IMG/VR virus record: IMGVR_UViG_3300035670_000181
Location: 1 to 64,000 of that record
DNA: 64,000 nucleotides
Origin: a virus
Strand: one strand, 5' to 3'
Position numbers and translations under genes: made by a program. The notes under the pieces were generated by a model. That model searched no databases. It was given only the letters and a program-made list of their open reading frames with translations, and was not told where the DNA came from. Shown here piece by piece: positions 30,658 through 42,670 of this stretch (the stretch's first letter is position 1; each line of letters begins with the position of its first letter).

Positions 30658-30667
30658 CTGTCAACTA

Positions 30668-30937
30668 TTACTTAGAGTTTTTATCTACTTTAGAAAAAGC
30701 CTGGTTGATCTCATCCATAGTCAGCTTTCCATCATCTAGGAATGCCCTTGCTAGTTTTTCAACAACAGTTGCTACCCCCAGAATACCAGCCATAAATACG
30801 GCTGATAATAAGTCAACACCAACAACAGCACCAGCACCCAAGACGCTAAGTCCAGATGCAGCAAATACTGCTAGGATTCTCATTAGGACATTCTTCATGG
30901 TGTGCCAGCCACCAGTTACTCCTAGTTCATCTTCCAT
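30668..30937 (-). CDS. Holin-like membrane protein, 89 aa
   Basis: Two hydrophobic helices (about 18-35 and 40-57; ILAVFAASGLSVLGAGAVV, LLSAVFMAGILGVATVV) followed by a charged FLDDGKLTMDEINQAFSKVDK tail, a pattern I know from actinophage holins. It would form membrane lesions for endolysin escape. AAGGTAGG precedes the start; an internal ATG at residue 14 is possible. A second small membrane protein lies upstream. Confidence 0.7.
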   Translation of the reverse strand: MEDELGVTGGWHTMKNVLMRILAVFAASGLSVLGAGAVVGVDLLSAVFMAGILGVATVVEKLARAFLDDGKLTMDEINQAFSKVDKNSK

Positions 30938-30959
30938 TTTTTACCTACCTTTCTGATGA

Positions 30960-31145
30960 TTACTCATCTTCTTTTTCATAGCGTAGTGGGAATGTTATTA
31001 CCCATACGCCTAGAGTGATCCAGATAAGCATGCCAACTACTTCTTTGGCTGAGCCTTCTAGAACTACCCAAGCTACAAACATACCTAACAGGGTCCATGC
31101 CTGATCGATAATATCCTTTAGTAATGCTTTAACAAATTTAATCAT
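30960..31145 (-). CDS. Small membrane protein, 61 aa
   Basis: A 61-residue protein with two transmembrane stretches (LLGMFVAWVVLEG and VVGMLIWITLGVWVITFPL) and a charged EKEDE C-terminus. Co-transcribed with the holin-like gene and overlapping the large surface protein's stop by 1 nt. Possibly an antiholin or second holin; not demonstrated. Confidence 0.6.
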   Translation of the reverse strand: MIKFVKALLKDIIDQAWTLLGMFVAWVVLEGSAKEVVGMLIWITLGVWVITFPLRYEKEDE

Positions 31146-33505
31146 TATGGTCTCCTTGCTGCAGACGCTGCTGCACTAGTGGCTGCTGCTGTTGCTGTCA
31201 TCGCTACTTGTCCTACGATAACAGCTGCAATAACAACCTTTTCTGATTGCTCACGGACCTGTGGAGACATGTCTGCTCCAGCATTTCCAAGTGAGTTAAA
31301 TATTTCTACCGCTGCACCTGCCACATCACCAATAAGTGGGATGGCAGCAAGCTCCTCGTCTAGAATAATGTCATCTTCCTGAGCTACTACCAGCAATGCA
31401 TCCAAAGCTGCCTCATACTCAGGAGATCCTTGTTCTGCAGAAGCAAAGACTTCCATTGCTGCTTCAACAATTAATATCTGCTGCTCTTCAGTCAATAGCT
31501 GTGGCTGTATTTCTGTAAGCTCTTCTACTAAGCTTTCGATATTTTCAGCAGAAATCTCTTCCTTTATTTCGACCTTGTCTTCTGGTAGAATTAATTCAGG
31601 TTTTTCTTCGATAGGAGGTTCTGGTGAGGGCGAAGGCTCAGGTGTTTCTGAAATTTCTGGCGTGGGTTCCTCTGTTACTTCTGGCTCAGGCTCTAATGTT
31701 GGCTCTGGTGTGGGTTCTGGTTCAGGAGTTGGCTCAGGCTCAGGAGTTGGTTCAAGCTCAGGCATAGGCTCTGGAGTAGGCTCTGGAGTAGGTAAAGGTT
31801 CAGGAATAGGAGTAGGTGTTGGTTCTGGTACTACTGGCTCTGGTGTGGGCGTGGGTATTGGTTCTGGCTGTGGGGCAGGCTGCTCCGTTGGCGTTGGCTC
31901 TGGCTGGGGTGCTGGTGTGGGGGTTGGCTCTGGCGTTGGTGTGGGCGTTGGAGAAGGCTCTGGAGAAACGGTAGGGGAAACAGTAGCAAGCATTATTGGT
32001 GTGCTTAACCTCAATACTTTACCCCATCCTGGACAAGGGTCTGTAAATGTATCATTGTTTGCTAAAAATGAAGCAGTTGAATTACCATAAATAATTGACG
32101 ATACTGTTGAGGATACGTCAAGTCCACAGGTACCGTCTGGCGTTCCATACCAGGCACGTGGTGTGGCAAATACATATCCATCTGGTGCACCAATTGTTAC
32201 TGTCTGATTTTCATCAAACTGTATTTGCCACCACTGAGGCTCTGTAGTTTGTATAGATGCAAAGGTAGATCTTGGAGAGTAGATAGCTAATGTATCGTTG
32301 TCTGCCCTAATTGCAAACTGAAACGTATTTCCCAGTCCGCCATACTGAGCAAGAATGCTTACTGGAATAGATATGCTTGTTTGATCGTGTGTCCAAGCCC
32401 AACCAGTCTGATTAAAATTGTCAACGCTCCACATAATAGCATACCGCTCTACCTGAACACTAGATAGATTGGATTCTGGAGCATTCCAGGATAGGTCAAC
32501 CTGCTCCCCATTAATTACTGCTGTAAGTCCTGTAGGGGCATTTAGGTGTGGAGTAAGTTCTACAATCAATGCCTCTAGTCTAGCCACCTCAGCAATTGCG
32601 GTTGCCAATCTATTCTCAGCAGCGGTAAGGCTTGAGATTGCACTATCCAGATTTGACTGAGCTATCTGCAAAGTCTGATATGCATCATTCTTAGCTGCTG
32701 TTTCTGCTTCACCATAGGTATAGGTATCTGGTGTAGACTGAGTCATAGTTGCTGTGAGAGTAACGTTGTCCATAACTGGACCAAATGCACCTGCCCAATA
32801 ACCAGAGTCTTGCATTCTAAAACCAATATCCCATCTAACTGCATCGTCAGATAGGGTGTATGTTGCACCTCTAGTAATCCAATAGTTGTGCCATTGAGAC
32901 CACTCAAGATTGTAATAGTTTAATCTTGTACCATCAGCAGCGTATGTTCTAAATTCAATGCGGTAGTAGTCAGGATTGTTTATGCGGTTACCCTCGTTAG
33001 TATCATAGTTAAACACATCAACAGCAAAGGTTACCTGCCTTGTTGGACTTGGGAATGTTCCTGTTTGCTGAATGTAAATACCTGCAGTATAGGATCCCTT
33101 AAGTGTGCCGTTATAAATGATTGGAGATGCCCCAGTTCCGTAAACTGAGTTACTTGCAATTACGTTTGACCACCCAGCAGTGCTATCAAATGTACCGTTC
33201 TGAACCACATTTTCTGTAGTGGTGGTGCTAGTTCCAGAAACGGTTACTCTGGTAGCCTCCCATGCAACTAGAGCAGCACTGTAGCTTGCCTGAGCCTCGT
33301 CTTTGATTGCAGAGGAAATGCTTACCTGATCACTGGCAGACTGCACTTCTGCAGATGCACTAACAACTTCCTGCTGTGCCAAAACTAAAGCAGCCTGAGC
33401 TTCTTGCATTGTCATAGTGCTAGCCTGTGCTGGGCTTACAAAAAAGATTGGCAAAAATGCTAGGGCTATCGCAAATACGGATCTTCCTACTTTACTGCTA
33501 ATGAT
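31145..33505 (-). CDS. Exported proline-rich surface protein with Fn3-like domain
   Basis: A protein of about 786 aa. A signal peptide ([20 protein letters not shown], cleavage after SPAQA), a coiled-coil region, a beta-sandwich ([14 protein letters not shown] to about residue 240), a fibronectin-III-like domain ([18 protein letters not shown]), a tract of about 150 residues of Pro-Glu/Thr repeats (31.6-31.98 kb), and a C-terminal hydrophobic helix ending SAARRP. The signal peptide's basic n-region lies upstream of the first canonical start (TTG at 33454). No ATG/GTG/TTG fits, and GGAG at about 33511-33514 points to ATC (33505) or ATT (33502). Likely a cell-surface or envelope protein; the Pro-rich tract is a candidate substrate for the prolyl-hydroxylase-like enzymes. 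Confidence 0.7.
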   Translation of the reverse strand: MISSKVGRSVFAIALAFLPIFFVSPAQASTMTMQEAQAALVLAQQEVVSASAEVQSASDQVSISSAIKDEAQASYSAALVAWEATRVTVSGTSTTTTENVVQNGTFDSTAGWSNVIASNSVYGTGASPIIYNGTLKGSYTAGIYIQQTGTFPSPTRQVTFAVDVFNYDTNEGNRINNPDYYRIEFRTYAADGTRLNYYNLEWSQWHNYWITRGATYTLSDDAVRWDIGFRMQDSGYWAGAFGPVMDNVTLTATMTQSTPDTYTYGEAETAAKNDAYQTLQIAQSNLDSAISSLTAAENRLATAIAEVARLEALIVELTPHLNAPTGLTAVINGEQVDLSWNAPESNLSSVQVERYAIMWSVDNFNQTGWAWTHDQTSISIPVSILAQYGGLGNTFQFAIRADNDTLAIYSPRSTFASIQTTEPQWWQIQFDENQTVTIGAPDGYVFATPRAWYGTPDGTCGLDVSSTVSSIIYGNSTASFLANNDTFTDPCPGWGKVLRLSTPIMLATVSPTVSPEPSPTPTPTPEPTPTPAPQPEPTPTEQPAPQPEPIPTPTPEPVVPEPTPTPIPEPLPTPEPTPEPMPELEPTPEPEPTPEPEPTPEPTLEPEPEVTEEPTPEISETPEPSPSPEPPIEEKPELILPEDKVEIKEEISAENIESLVEELTEIQPQLLTEEQQILIVEAAMEVFASAEQGSPEYEAALDALLVVAQEDDIILDEELAAIPLIGDVAGAAVEIFNSLGNAGADMSPQVREQSEKVVIAAVIVGQVAMTATAAATSAAASAARRP

Positions 33506-33544
33506 AACAACTCCAATGTTAGCTGGGGTCAGACTAACACTTTA

Positions 33545-33550
33545 ATTATA
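33545..33550 (-). promoter_or_regulatory. -10 hexamer TATAAT of the proline-rich protein gene
   Basis: TATAAT lies between the nrdF stop and the signal-peptide region, giving a leader of about 33 nt with GGAG near 33511-33514. Confidence 0.5.
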
Positions 33551-33566
33551 TCATTATTTAAATAGG

Positions 33567-36611
<3,045 letters not shown>

Positions 36612-36625
<14 letters not shown>

Positions 36626-37019
36626 ACAGTACTTCTAACCTCTCTTTTATTTTTTTAACATCCTCATCAGTGCCGAATATTTCTACCCTGGCAATAATAG
36701 GTACACCTGTTTTAGCTGAGATCATATCTGCTGCTTTGCAGAAATGTTCTCCAAAATTTGTGTTTCCAGTTCCTATTACTCCACGTAATAAGTTTCTGTT
36801 GTGTTCGATATTTAGAAAATGTCGAACCTGTCGTGGGATTGCAGATTTTTCACTACCTCCACCATAAGTAGGAACAATAAGCACATACTCGTTATGAGCA
36901 AGGGTAGGCCTATTACTATCCCAATCAATAGGAATACGAATAGAACTTCCATCTATCTTATCAACCAGCCTTTTCGTATTTCCTGAATAGTTAGAGAAAT
37001 AGACGATTCCTATGGACAT
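36612..37019 (-). CDS. nrdI: Ribonucleotide reductase flavodoxin NrdI
   Basis: A 135-residue flavodoxin-like activator of Nrd[13 protein letters not shown] phosphate loop, [17 protein letters not shown], and [15 protein letters not shown]. It supplies the oxidant for the dimanganese tyrosyl radical in class Ib RNR. AAGGAG lies upstream. First gene of the nrd operon, whose redoxin partner nrdH lies far away at 7.8-8.1 kb. Confidence 0.93.
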
Positions 37020-37058
37020 CTATTCTAACTCCTTTTTTAAATATTAGATGATAGTAAA

Positions 37059-37080
37059 GGGGAGGATTATAGCCCTCCCC
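37059..37080 (-). terminator. Terminator hairpin with TATAAT in the loop
   Basis: GGGGAGG (37059-37065) and CCTCCCC (37074-37080) form a 7-bp GC stem just downstream of the 37100 gene. On the minus strand the loop reads GCTATAAT and the stem is followed by TTTACT. The loop TATAAT may be the -10 of the nrd operon. Confidence 0.65.
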
Positions 37081-37099
37081 TCTACAATTTTACCACTTG

Positions 37100-37999
37100 T
37101 TACTTGATGAAAGCAAGCTTTTTAGACTTTGGCTTACCAACGTTGTACTTCTTTACCAAAGTGTTATACTGCCACTTTAGCTTACGTAGAGCCTTGGCAA
37201 CATCTACGCCTTCAGCAGTAAGAGATGCAATTGTTGCATTAGCTACGGCTAGATCAGCAAGAGCCTTTGTTAGCTCTGCCTCAATATTACGTGGCTGACC
37301 AACAGTAATAGTTGTAGTGGCAGAAGAGCTAGCTGCATATGCAGTTACGGTTACAGAACCAGACGATGGCAATGTAACTGTGTGGCTAACTGTACCATTT
37401 GCACCAGTTGTTACGGTAGTGGTTGAGATTACTCCGTTAGTGTTAATAACTAGGTTAACGCTTCCAGATCCCTTTGCATTGTCGTACTTATCGGATGCAG
37501 AAACTACGACAGACTGAGTAGTTCCAGCAATAGCAACTGATGGTGCAGAGATAGCAACCTTAGCAACATCACCAGCAGTTCCCTTTACATAGTATGTAGT
37601 TTGAGTATTACCAACTGTAACAACAACAGACCCAGTTGCAGATGTCTTAGTAAAGACAAATAGCTCTGCACTTGTGCTAGATCCAGTATTTACTGAAATT
37701 GTAGCAGATCCACTAGCAGAGGTTGCTCCTGCCAATGTAGAAAGCAGTAGTGCATTTGTAGCAGTTGCAGATACTGTTGCATTGTTTGCTAGACCAGAGA
37801 CCGAAATGCTAAGTGCATTTGACGCAGTTACGCTGTCTCCTGGTACTGGCAGAGCAACAGCAGTTGCGGAAGTTGTACCACCATTTGCTGCAGCACCAGC
37901 AATTGTTAGAGTCTGGGTATTAGCGGATGCAGGAACCACAGACAATGTTGCTGCAGTTAGTGCTGTAACTACGGCAATAGCAAGCTTAGATAGCTTCAT
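37100..37999 (-). CDS. Secreted Ig-like/invasin-type surface protein
   Basis: A 299-residue protein with a signal peptide (MKLSKLAIAVVTALTAATLS, cleavage after SASA-like PASA). Ser/Thr/Ala/Val-rich repeats follow, and around 150-235 a Big-1-like domain (SVAIAGTTQSVVVSASDKYDNA, GSVTVTAYAASSS). After that comes a coiled-coil LTKALADLAVANATIASLT and a basic KKYNVGKPKSKKLAFIK tail. The layout resembles small host surface proteins, so host acquisition is possible. Exported; could coat the cell and block superinfection (inference). AAGGAG precedes the ATG. Confidence 0.65.
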   Translation of the reverse strand: MKLSKLAIAVVTALTAATLSVVPASANTQTLTIAGAAANGGTTSATAVALPVPGDSVTASNALSISVSGLANNATVSATATNALLLSTLAGATSASGSATISVNTGSSTSAELFVFTKTSATGSVVVTVGNTQTTYYVKGTAGDVAKVAISAPSVAIAGTTQSVVVSASDKYDNAKGSGSVNLVINTNGVISTTTVTTGANGTVSHTVTLPSSGSVTVTAYAASSSATTTITVGQPRNIEAELTKALADLAVANATIASLTAEGVDVAKALRKLKWQYNTLVKKYNVGKPKSKKLAFIK

Positions 38000-38020
38000 A
38001 TTTCTCCTTTGTTTTTTAAT

Positions 38021-39796
38021 CTAGATTAGATCAAATCTAGCCAAGTATTCTTTTACATCTTTTGGCATAGGCTTATATTCTATCACATTGTCTGGCCTAC
38101 TGTCAACAGCCTCTTTTGGCCTATCCCTAAAAGTATGAACCTCAACTTCAAGGTTTTGATCTCTTGGGGTATGTGATATTGCACCAAAGATTGCACCACA
38201 AACAGCATCTGCCAAGTCTTTAGACTTTTTTCTTGGGTGGTCAACCTTGTTATTATTCATAATCTTTAGCTCTGACAGCTCATCAAATAATAAGTCAATC
38301 ATGGGCATAGCAAGTCGCTCTTCATATACTAGCATTGCCATATCTTCATAGTGTTTCTTTGCTACAGATACCGTCTCAGTTCTCATGCCAATAGACTTCA
38401 GCTCATTCTGAATATCAAATGATTGCCAACGGTCAAACGATACCATTCCAATATTAAATCCAAGCCTACGCAAATTTTGAATCCATTGCTTTACCTCAGA
38501 CAGATCAACTGGTCCCTCTACTCTTGGCTCCCACCAGGCTACGGCATCTACAACAACCACTGGTGCAATTTGCTGATAATCTTTAATTACCTGAATGTTA
38601 ACCCATTTGTCTACGTGAGCAATTGCAACGGCACACTTGTCATGCTTCTGTGCAAGGTCAGCGTGAACAAAATAAATTTTTTCTGGATCTGGTTTAAAGG
38701 TTTCATCAAAACGACGTAGCTGATCTAGTGGATTTCTAATAGTCATAGACGCTTTAACCTTTTCAGTTTGTTTAAAGAATCTGTCTGATGCAAATGTTGG
38801 AACGCATGCAAAGCGTTGCATAGCGTCTCCCATATCAGTAAAGAATGCAAGCTTAAAGTCATCAATCTTGCGTGTTGGATTAACAACCCATGTCGGACGC
38901 TTTAATGCAAACATACCTGGATACTTATATGAAATAACAGTATCCTCATCCCACTCAATATCTAAATAGTTACCCTCAGCATCTGATGGAAGCTCAGGAT
39001 TCATAATAAACCTATGACTCTTAGTTACAACTTCTTTTTCTGCAATAACAGCCTCATACCTCTGAGAAATAAAGTCACCTGGAAAACGTGGGAACGACAA
39101 TAGGGCTACCTTACCAAGATCTGGAAAGCGTGAATCTACAGATGCACGGAAGGCTTTATAGATATTATCCGCAGTTTTACCCTGATCATTTCCTGTTCCA
39201 ATTTCCGTAGCAAAACCAGAGATCTCATCAAGCACTGCCAGGATAAGGTTGAGACCCTCGTGGGACTCTCTTTCAGAATGTCCTGAGTAAACTGTAATAG
39301 ATTTATCAAACTCAATACTCTCCGCTTTCGCATAGAACCTTCCTGCAAACCAAGGTGACTTTTCAATCTTTGTTTTAAATCCTTTAAAGAAAACGTTCTT
39401 TGCCTGCTGGGCATTGATAGCCACGTTGATAATGTCAATAGCGTCACCGCTAGGCTTTCCGAAATACCTAGCAGGATCTTTAAGGCATAGAAGTTTATAT
39501 ACAATATATGCACACGCAACTGTTGAAGTAAAATCCTTACCAGACCCCTTACCAAGTTGGAGAATTACCTCATTCTTGGTGTATTTATTATAATACCTTT
39601 TACCCTCAGTTTCCCCCATAAGATCAATAAGATCTTCCAGCTTATAGATTTGACTCATAGCCTCTACAATGTCATACTGGACATCAGAAAGGGTAGGCTG
39701 CCCAAGATAATCTTCGCCCTCAACAAAAGTTTTTACGTCTACAGGACGTTCTGCAAAATTATCAGCCTTAAGAACTTCTAAAAAATCATCAAACAT
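38021..39796 (-). CDS. Terminase large subunit
   Basis: A 591-residue DNA-packaging motor. ATPase Walker A is G-K-G-S-G-K-D at 83-89 (Asp in place of the usual Thr/Ser), Walker B with catalytic Glu is ILAVLDEISGF, and the RNase-H-like nuclease begins at FVHADLAQKHDKCAVA with later SFDRWQSF and DLADAVCGA. It packages genome DNA into proheads. Overlaps the small-subunit gene by 8 nt. Confidence 0.9.
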   Translation of the reverse strand: MFDDFLEVLKADNFAERPVDVKTFVEGEDYLGQPTLSDVQYDIVEAMSQIYKLEDLIDLMGETEGKRYYNKYTKNEVILQLGKGSGKDFTSTVACAYIVYKLLCLKDPARYFGKPSGDAIDIINVAINAQQAKNVFFKGFKTKIEKSPWFAGRFYAKAESIEFDKSITVYSGHSERESHEGLNLILAVLDEISGFATEIGTGNDQGKTADNIYKAFRASVDSRFPDLGKVALLSFPRFPGDFISQRYEAVIAEKEVVTKSHRFIMNPELPSDAEGNYLDIEWDEDTVISYKYPGMFALKRPTWVVNPTRKIDDFKLAFFTDMGDAMQRFACVPTFASDRFFKQTEKVKASMTIRNPLDQLRRFDETFKPDPEKIYFVHADLAQKHDKCAVAIAHVDKWVNIQVIKDYQQIAPVVVVDAVAWWEPRVEGPVDLSEVKQWIQNLRRLGFNIGMVSFDRWQSFDIQNELKSIGMRTETVSVAKKHYEDMAMLVYEERLAMPMIDLLFDELSELKIMNNNKVDHPRKKSKDLADAVCGAIFGAISHTPRDQNLEVEVHTFRDRPKEAVDSRPDNVIEYKPMPKDVKEYLARFDLI

Positions 39797-40325
39797 CGCT
39801 ATGTACTACCGTAATAACTTCATTTTCTCTTGCAACTGCAGAAAGCCTTCTCATAATCTCATCACGAATCTGTGGATATTCAGAGGCAACGTCTTTAAGA
39901 ATTCCAACCAGAATGTCTTGCTTGCGTTCAATCTCAAGCATTTCTTCTGCAAGCTCTTTGTTTTCCAGCAATCCAGCCTTTTGCAGCATATCAATACGCT
40001 TTGCTTCAATGTCAAGAACCAGCTTGATTGCAGAAGTCTTGGCTGTTAGATTAGCTGTTGTTGTAGCATCATCAATAACCTCATAGGCTTTTTGAATTAG
40101 CTTATTATAGTGAGTATCTGCCCCAACAAGTGCCTCTTTTGCACGAGCACGGATTGCTGCATTGTCAGATGCCATCTGCTTCCACTCATTGATATATAAA
40201 ACTACCTTTTGTCTTGGCATCTCTAATTCTTTTGAGATTTGGGTAGGCTCAGCACCCTGCAGATACTTTTCTACAACACGATTGACATCATCAAGATGTT
40301 GAACTAGCTGTTCCTCCGCTGACAC
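39789..40325 (-). CDS. Putative terminase small subunit
   Basis: A 178-residue helical protein with an N-terminal helix-turn-helix (YLQGAEPTQISKELEMPRQKVVLYINEW), central amphipathic helices and a charged C-terminus, typical of terminase small subunits that recognise the packaging site. Adjacent to and overlapping the large subunit. Assignment from position plus HTH. Confidence 0.75.
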   Translation of the reverse strand: MSAEEQLVQHLDDVNRVVEKYLQGAEPTQISKELEMPRQKVVLYINEWKQMASDNAAIRARAKEALVGADTHYNKLIQKAYEVIDDATTTANLTAKTSAIKLVLDIEAKRIDMLQKAGLLENKELAEEMLEIERKQDILVGILKDVASEYPQIRDEIMRRLSAVARENEVITVVHSDV

Positions 40326-40605
40326 GCTTACTCCTTCTCTTACGTCTAGTTGGAATTCTCTTTAACCTTTCCAACCTGAACGATCTAAACACAGATGATG
40401 TTCCATTAATTAATTCAAAACAGTCAACCCATTGTGCCCCAGAGATTGTGTTGGTAACAAAGCTATCAAACTTAAACTTTGCCCCATGCTCTCCCTGCAC
40501 CTTAATTATATCACCACGACTAATGGTAAAACCATTAACTTCTACGAAAGACTCTTTGACAAAGAACGACTCCTTAACGTCTGCCTTAAGCTTCTTGCGA
40601 CCCAC
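40291..40605 (-). CDS. Conserved phage protein with KOW-like beta barrel, 104 aa
   Basis: Central SRGDIIKVQGEHGAKFKFDSFVTN followed by GAQWVDCFELING looks like a small beta-barrel. The C-terminus is very basic (RRKRRSKR), pointing to nucleic-acid contact. GTG at 40605 with GAGAGGTC upstream is preferred to a longer frame within the previous gene. Function unknown. Confidence 0.55.
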   Translation of the reverse strand: MGRKKLKADVKESFFVKESFVEVNGFTISRGDIIKVQGEHGAKFKFDSFVTNTISGAQWVDCFELINGTSSVFRSFRLERLKRIPTRRKRRSKRVSGGTASSTS

Positions 40606-40861
40606 TAGACCTCTCCTTAGCAATCTTTAGCAAAATCAAATACCCAACCAAATCATCAATATCATTATCTCCAGGATAGCTCTTTCCCCTAGAAAACCTA
40701 GAAAGCTTATCATCAATTCTAACAAGAAGCTGTTCTACTGGGTTTGCCTTGGAAAATATCCTAACTGGATCTAAAGCAGAGTCTCCATAGGAAAGATTTT
40801 TTGACATTAGCATATCCTTGATGTCATTGCATACTCTATTAATATCATTAACAGTATTCAT
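40586..40861 (-). CDS. Nmad1/DUF1599-like protein, 91 aa
   Basis: The pattern MLMSKNLSYGDSALDPVRIF, LLVRIDDKLSR and NDIDDLVGYLILLK matches short phage proteins annotated as nucleotide-modification-associated domain 1 or DUF1599. These may relate to dNTP pyrophosphohydrolase-like helices. Role in nucleotide handling is inferred. Its ATG overlaps the previous stop (ATGA). Confidence 0.65.
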   Translation of the reverse strand: MNTVNDINRVCNDIKDMLMSKNLSYGDSALDPVRIFSKANPVEQLLVRIDDKLSRFSRGKSYPGDNDIDDLVGYLILLKIAKERSSGSQEA

Positions 40862-41013
40862 CTACGTGACTTTCTTAATCCAAATTTTGCAAGATAAACG
40901 TATATTGTCTCTACACTTACCCCACACTCTGAAGCAATTTGCTCAGGAGTTCTTTTATCGAAGTGATATCTTTTCTTTAACCACATCTCGTTGGTATATA
41001 GTTTACTAGCCAT
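40858..41013 (-). CDS. Small helix-turn-helix protein, 51 aa
   Basis: A 51-codon gene filling a gap. The product has KKRYHFDKRTPEQIASECGV, then SVETIYVYLAKFGLRK, a clear homeodomain-like HTH with basic ends. Its stop overlaps the next ATG. It could be a transcription or DNA-processing factor near RuvC. Too short for usual ORF cutoffs. Confidence 0.65.
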   Translation of the reverse strand: MASKLYTNEMWLKKRYHFDKRTPEQIASECGVSVETIYVYLAKFGLRKSRR

Positions 41014-41024
41014 GGCTTAAAATG

Positions 41025-41603
41025 TCAACCCCCCAAAACTTTAGACCAATTATTAATAGAATAATACCCTATTCCAATAGCATCCGCAACATCATTATCA
41101 ATCACATTAATATCAAAGTATGTATTAACAAACCTTAGTGTTTTTGCTTTTCTAACAGATCTTTCATGATTTTTATACCAAGAGTCTGTCTTTCCTGGAT
41201 TTTCTCGTCTGATAGCTAGCTGCTCTTCTTTTGTAAGCTTTCCATTTCCTATGAACGTTTGCCAGGTTATTGGATTAATAGATCCAACTCTTTTTATTCC
41301 AGAATTGATTGCTGAGCCAAGTAGAGCTCCCTGGACCATTGCAAGGTCTGCCATAGTCTTTGGACTATTCATATATACTGTATGCTCAATTACTATAGCA
41401 TCTAGGTTAAACTGCCTAAGAACTGCCCCTGTTTTTGCTGCAGCATCTCCAACCTTTTCAAAAGTGTTTGACCCTAAAAACATAATCTTTCCATATTTAG
41501 TTAATTCTTTATTTGTAAAAATTGCGAAGGCCAGGCTATTTGTACTTGCGTCAATTGAACAAAAGGTTTTTGGATAATCAAGAAGCTCGCTAATTTTTTC
41601 CAT
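41025..41603 (-). CDS. RuvC-like Holliday junction resolvase
   Basis: A 192-residue RNase-H-fold nuclease. D18 lies in CSIDASTNSLAFAIF, a Glu in DAIVIEHT and the C-terminal acidic pair in DNDVADAIGIGYYS, the four-acid arrangement of RuvC/phage resolvases. It would resolve branched replication or packaging intermediates. Overlaps the zinc-ribbon gene by 14 nt. Confidence 0.85.
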   Translation of the reverse strand: MEKISELLDYPKTFCSIDASTNSLAFAIFTNKELTKYGKIMFLGSNTFEKVGDAAAKTGAVLRQFNLDAIVIEHTVYMNSPKTMADLAMVQGALLGSAINSGIKRVGSINPITWQTFIGNGKLTKEEQLAIRRENPGKTDSWYKNHERSVRKAKTLRFVNTYFDINVIDNDVADAIGIGYYSINNWSKVLGG

Positions 41604-41880
41604 TTGCCAGCCCCTTGATATCTTTTAAGGCTTTTGCTATTTCGCTTGGGTTTACCAAACAATTTTGACACAATAGCTCATCATTATAGATAGAAAGCTT
41701 TATGCCACAAGACTTACAAGCTCTCTCTTTTCCTTGTCTGTTGCTACGCCGTGTTTGAGCGTAGCGTTGAGAAATTTTTTCTCTAGTTGCTTCCTCTCTA
41801 CACTGAGGAGAGCAGTATATCTGATAAGATATCTTAGTTTCAAATAGCGTATCACACCATTGACAATGCTTGCTTTTCAT
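41590..41880 (-). CDS. Double zinc-ribbon protein, 96 aa
   Basis: Two zinc knuckles, CQWC...YCSPQC and CKSC...CQNC, separated by a basic linker (KISQRYAQTRRSNRQGKER), suggest a DNA-binding adaptor. The C-terminus is helical. Located between Cas4-like and RuvC-like genes with overlaps. Function unknown. Confidence 0.7.
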   Translation of the reverse strand: MKSKHCQWCDTLFETKISYQIYCSPQCREEATREKISQRYAQTRRSNRQGKERACKSCGIKLSIYNDELLCQNCLVNPSEIAKALKDIKGLANGKN

Positions 41881-42661
41881 CTATTGGCTCCAGGGACTTA
41901 ATCCTAATCAGTCCCTTGCCAGCTTCTGCACATGCCTTTTGAATAGGACATGTCTTGCAAATCTTAGAGTTTGACCTGTAGTTTTTCTCAGGAAGCTTTT
42001 TATCTTCCCAAGCCTTTCTAACAGATTTCATCCAATCAAATGTCTGGTTTACCCACCTTACATAGTAATCATTAATTTCTACTGGAATAATCAGTAGGTC
42101 ATGATTGTTTTTGTTTTCATAAATCAAGACTGCTTTAGTCTTGTTTAGAATCTTCATATAAATAAGCAGCTGAACTAGGTGCCCTAGCTTTGGCTTACCA
42201 TTTGCCTTGCGATACTCAAAGCCTTCGCTTGGCATAGTCTTGATTTCTCCTAGCAGATCTTCGCCTGCCCAATCTAAAATAACGTCACCAAAACCAAAAA
42301 TTGGTGGGTCACTATATGTAACCTTGAACTCTGCATCTTTTAGAATTCCAGCATCTGCCATAGCCTGCTGAATTCTTTCATGCGACTTTGTTCCGCTAGT
42401 CATGTTGGCACCACCATAAGCGTCTGCATTATCCTCAAACATAGCACCCTCAAACGCCAGGTACCAATAACGTGGACACTCTCCGTGAGAATATGCGATC
42501 GTGCTTGGTGCAAAAGTTTTCTTTTGTGCGAACTTAGTCTCACGCTTAGCGATATACCCATAATTAATCTTATCAATCAAATCTTGAGTATTTAAAAAGC
42601 TTGGTGCCTTCATTGGCGTATCGCCCTTTAGCATAATTTGTTGCAATAAATTTTTAGCCAT
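41852..42661 (-). CDS. Cas4/RecB-like PD-(D/E)XK exonuclease
   Basis: A 269-residue nuclease: H in TSGTKSHERIQQA, D in FGFGDVILDW, E-x-K in LLGEIKTM and Q/Y in HLVQLLIYM are the PD-(D/E)XK residues. An early ECPRYW cysteine and the C-terminal CKTCPIQKAC form a probable 4Fe-4S cluster as in Cas4/AddB. It probably processes DNA ends for RecA-mediated recombination. No CRISPR array is nearby. The ATG at 42661 is preferred to a GTG at 42670. Confidence 0.8.
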   Translation of the reverse strand: MAKNLLQQIMLKGDTPMKAPSFLNTQDLIDKINYGYIAKRETKFAQKKTFAPSTIAYSHGECPRYWYLAFEGAMFEDNADAYGGANMTSGTKSHERIQQAMADAGILKDAEFKVTYSDPPIFGFGDVILDWAGEDLLGEIKTMPSEGFEYRKANGKPKLGHLVQLLIYMKILNKTKAVLIYENKNNHDLLIIPVEINDYYVRWVNQTFDWMKSVRKAWEDKKLPEKNYRSNSKICKTCPIQKACAEAGKGLIRIKSLEPIDEKQALSMV

Positions 42662-42670
42662 AATATCCAC

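Noticed and set aside
31575-32090. Plus-strand 171-codon Gly/Ser/Val-rich ORF
   Set aside because: It is the antisense reading of the Pro-Glu-Thr repeat tract of the 31145-33505 gene; the low-complexity codons give Gly/Ser/Val on the other strand. No ribosome site or promoter.
39136-39555. Minus-strand 139-codon ORF inside the terminase gene
   Set aside because: It is in an alternative frame of the same strand within the large subunit gene, without a ribosome site.
41852-42661. CRISPR-associated Cas4
   Set aside because: The PD-(D/E)XK plus iron-sulfur pattern fits Cas4/RecB-like phage nucleases; no repeat array, cas1 or cas2 was seen anywhere in the window, so a CRISPR role is not supported.
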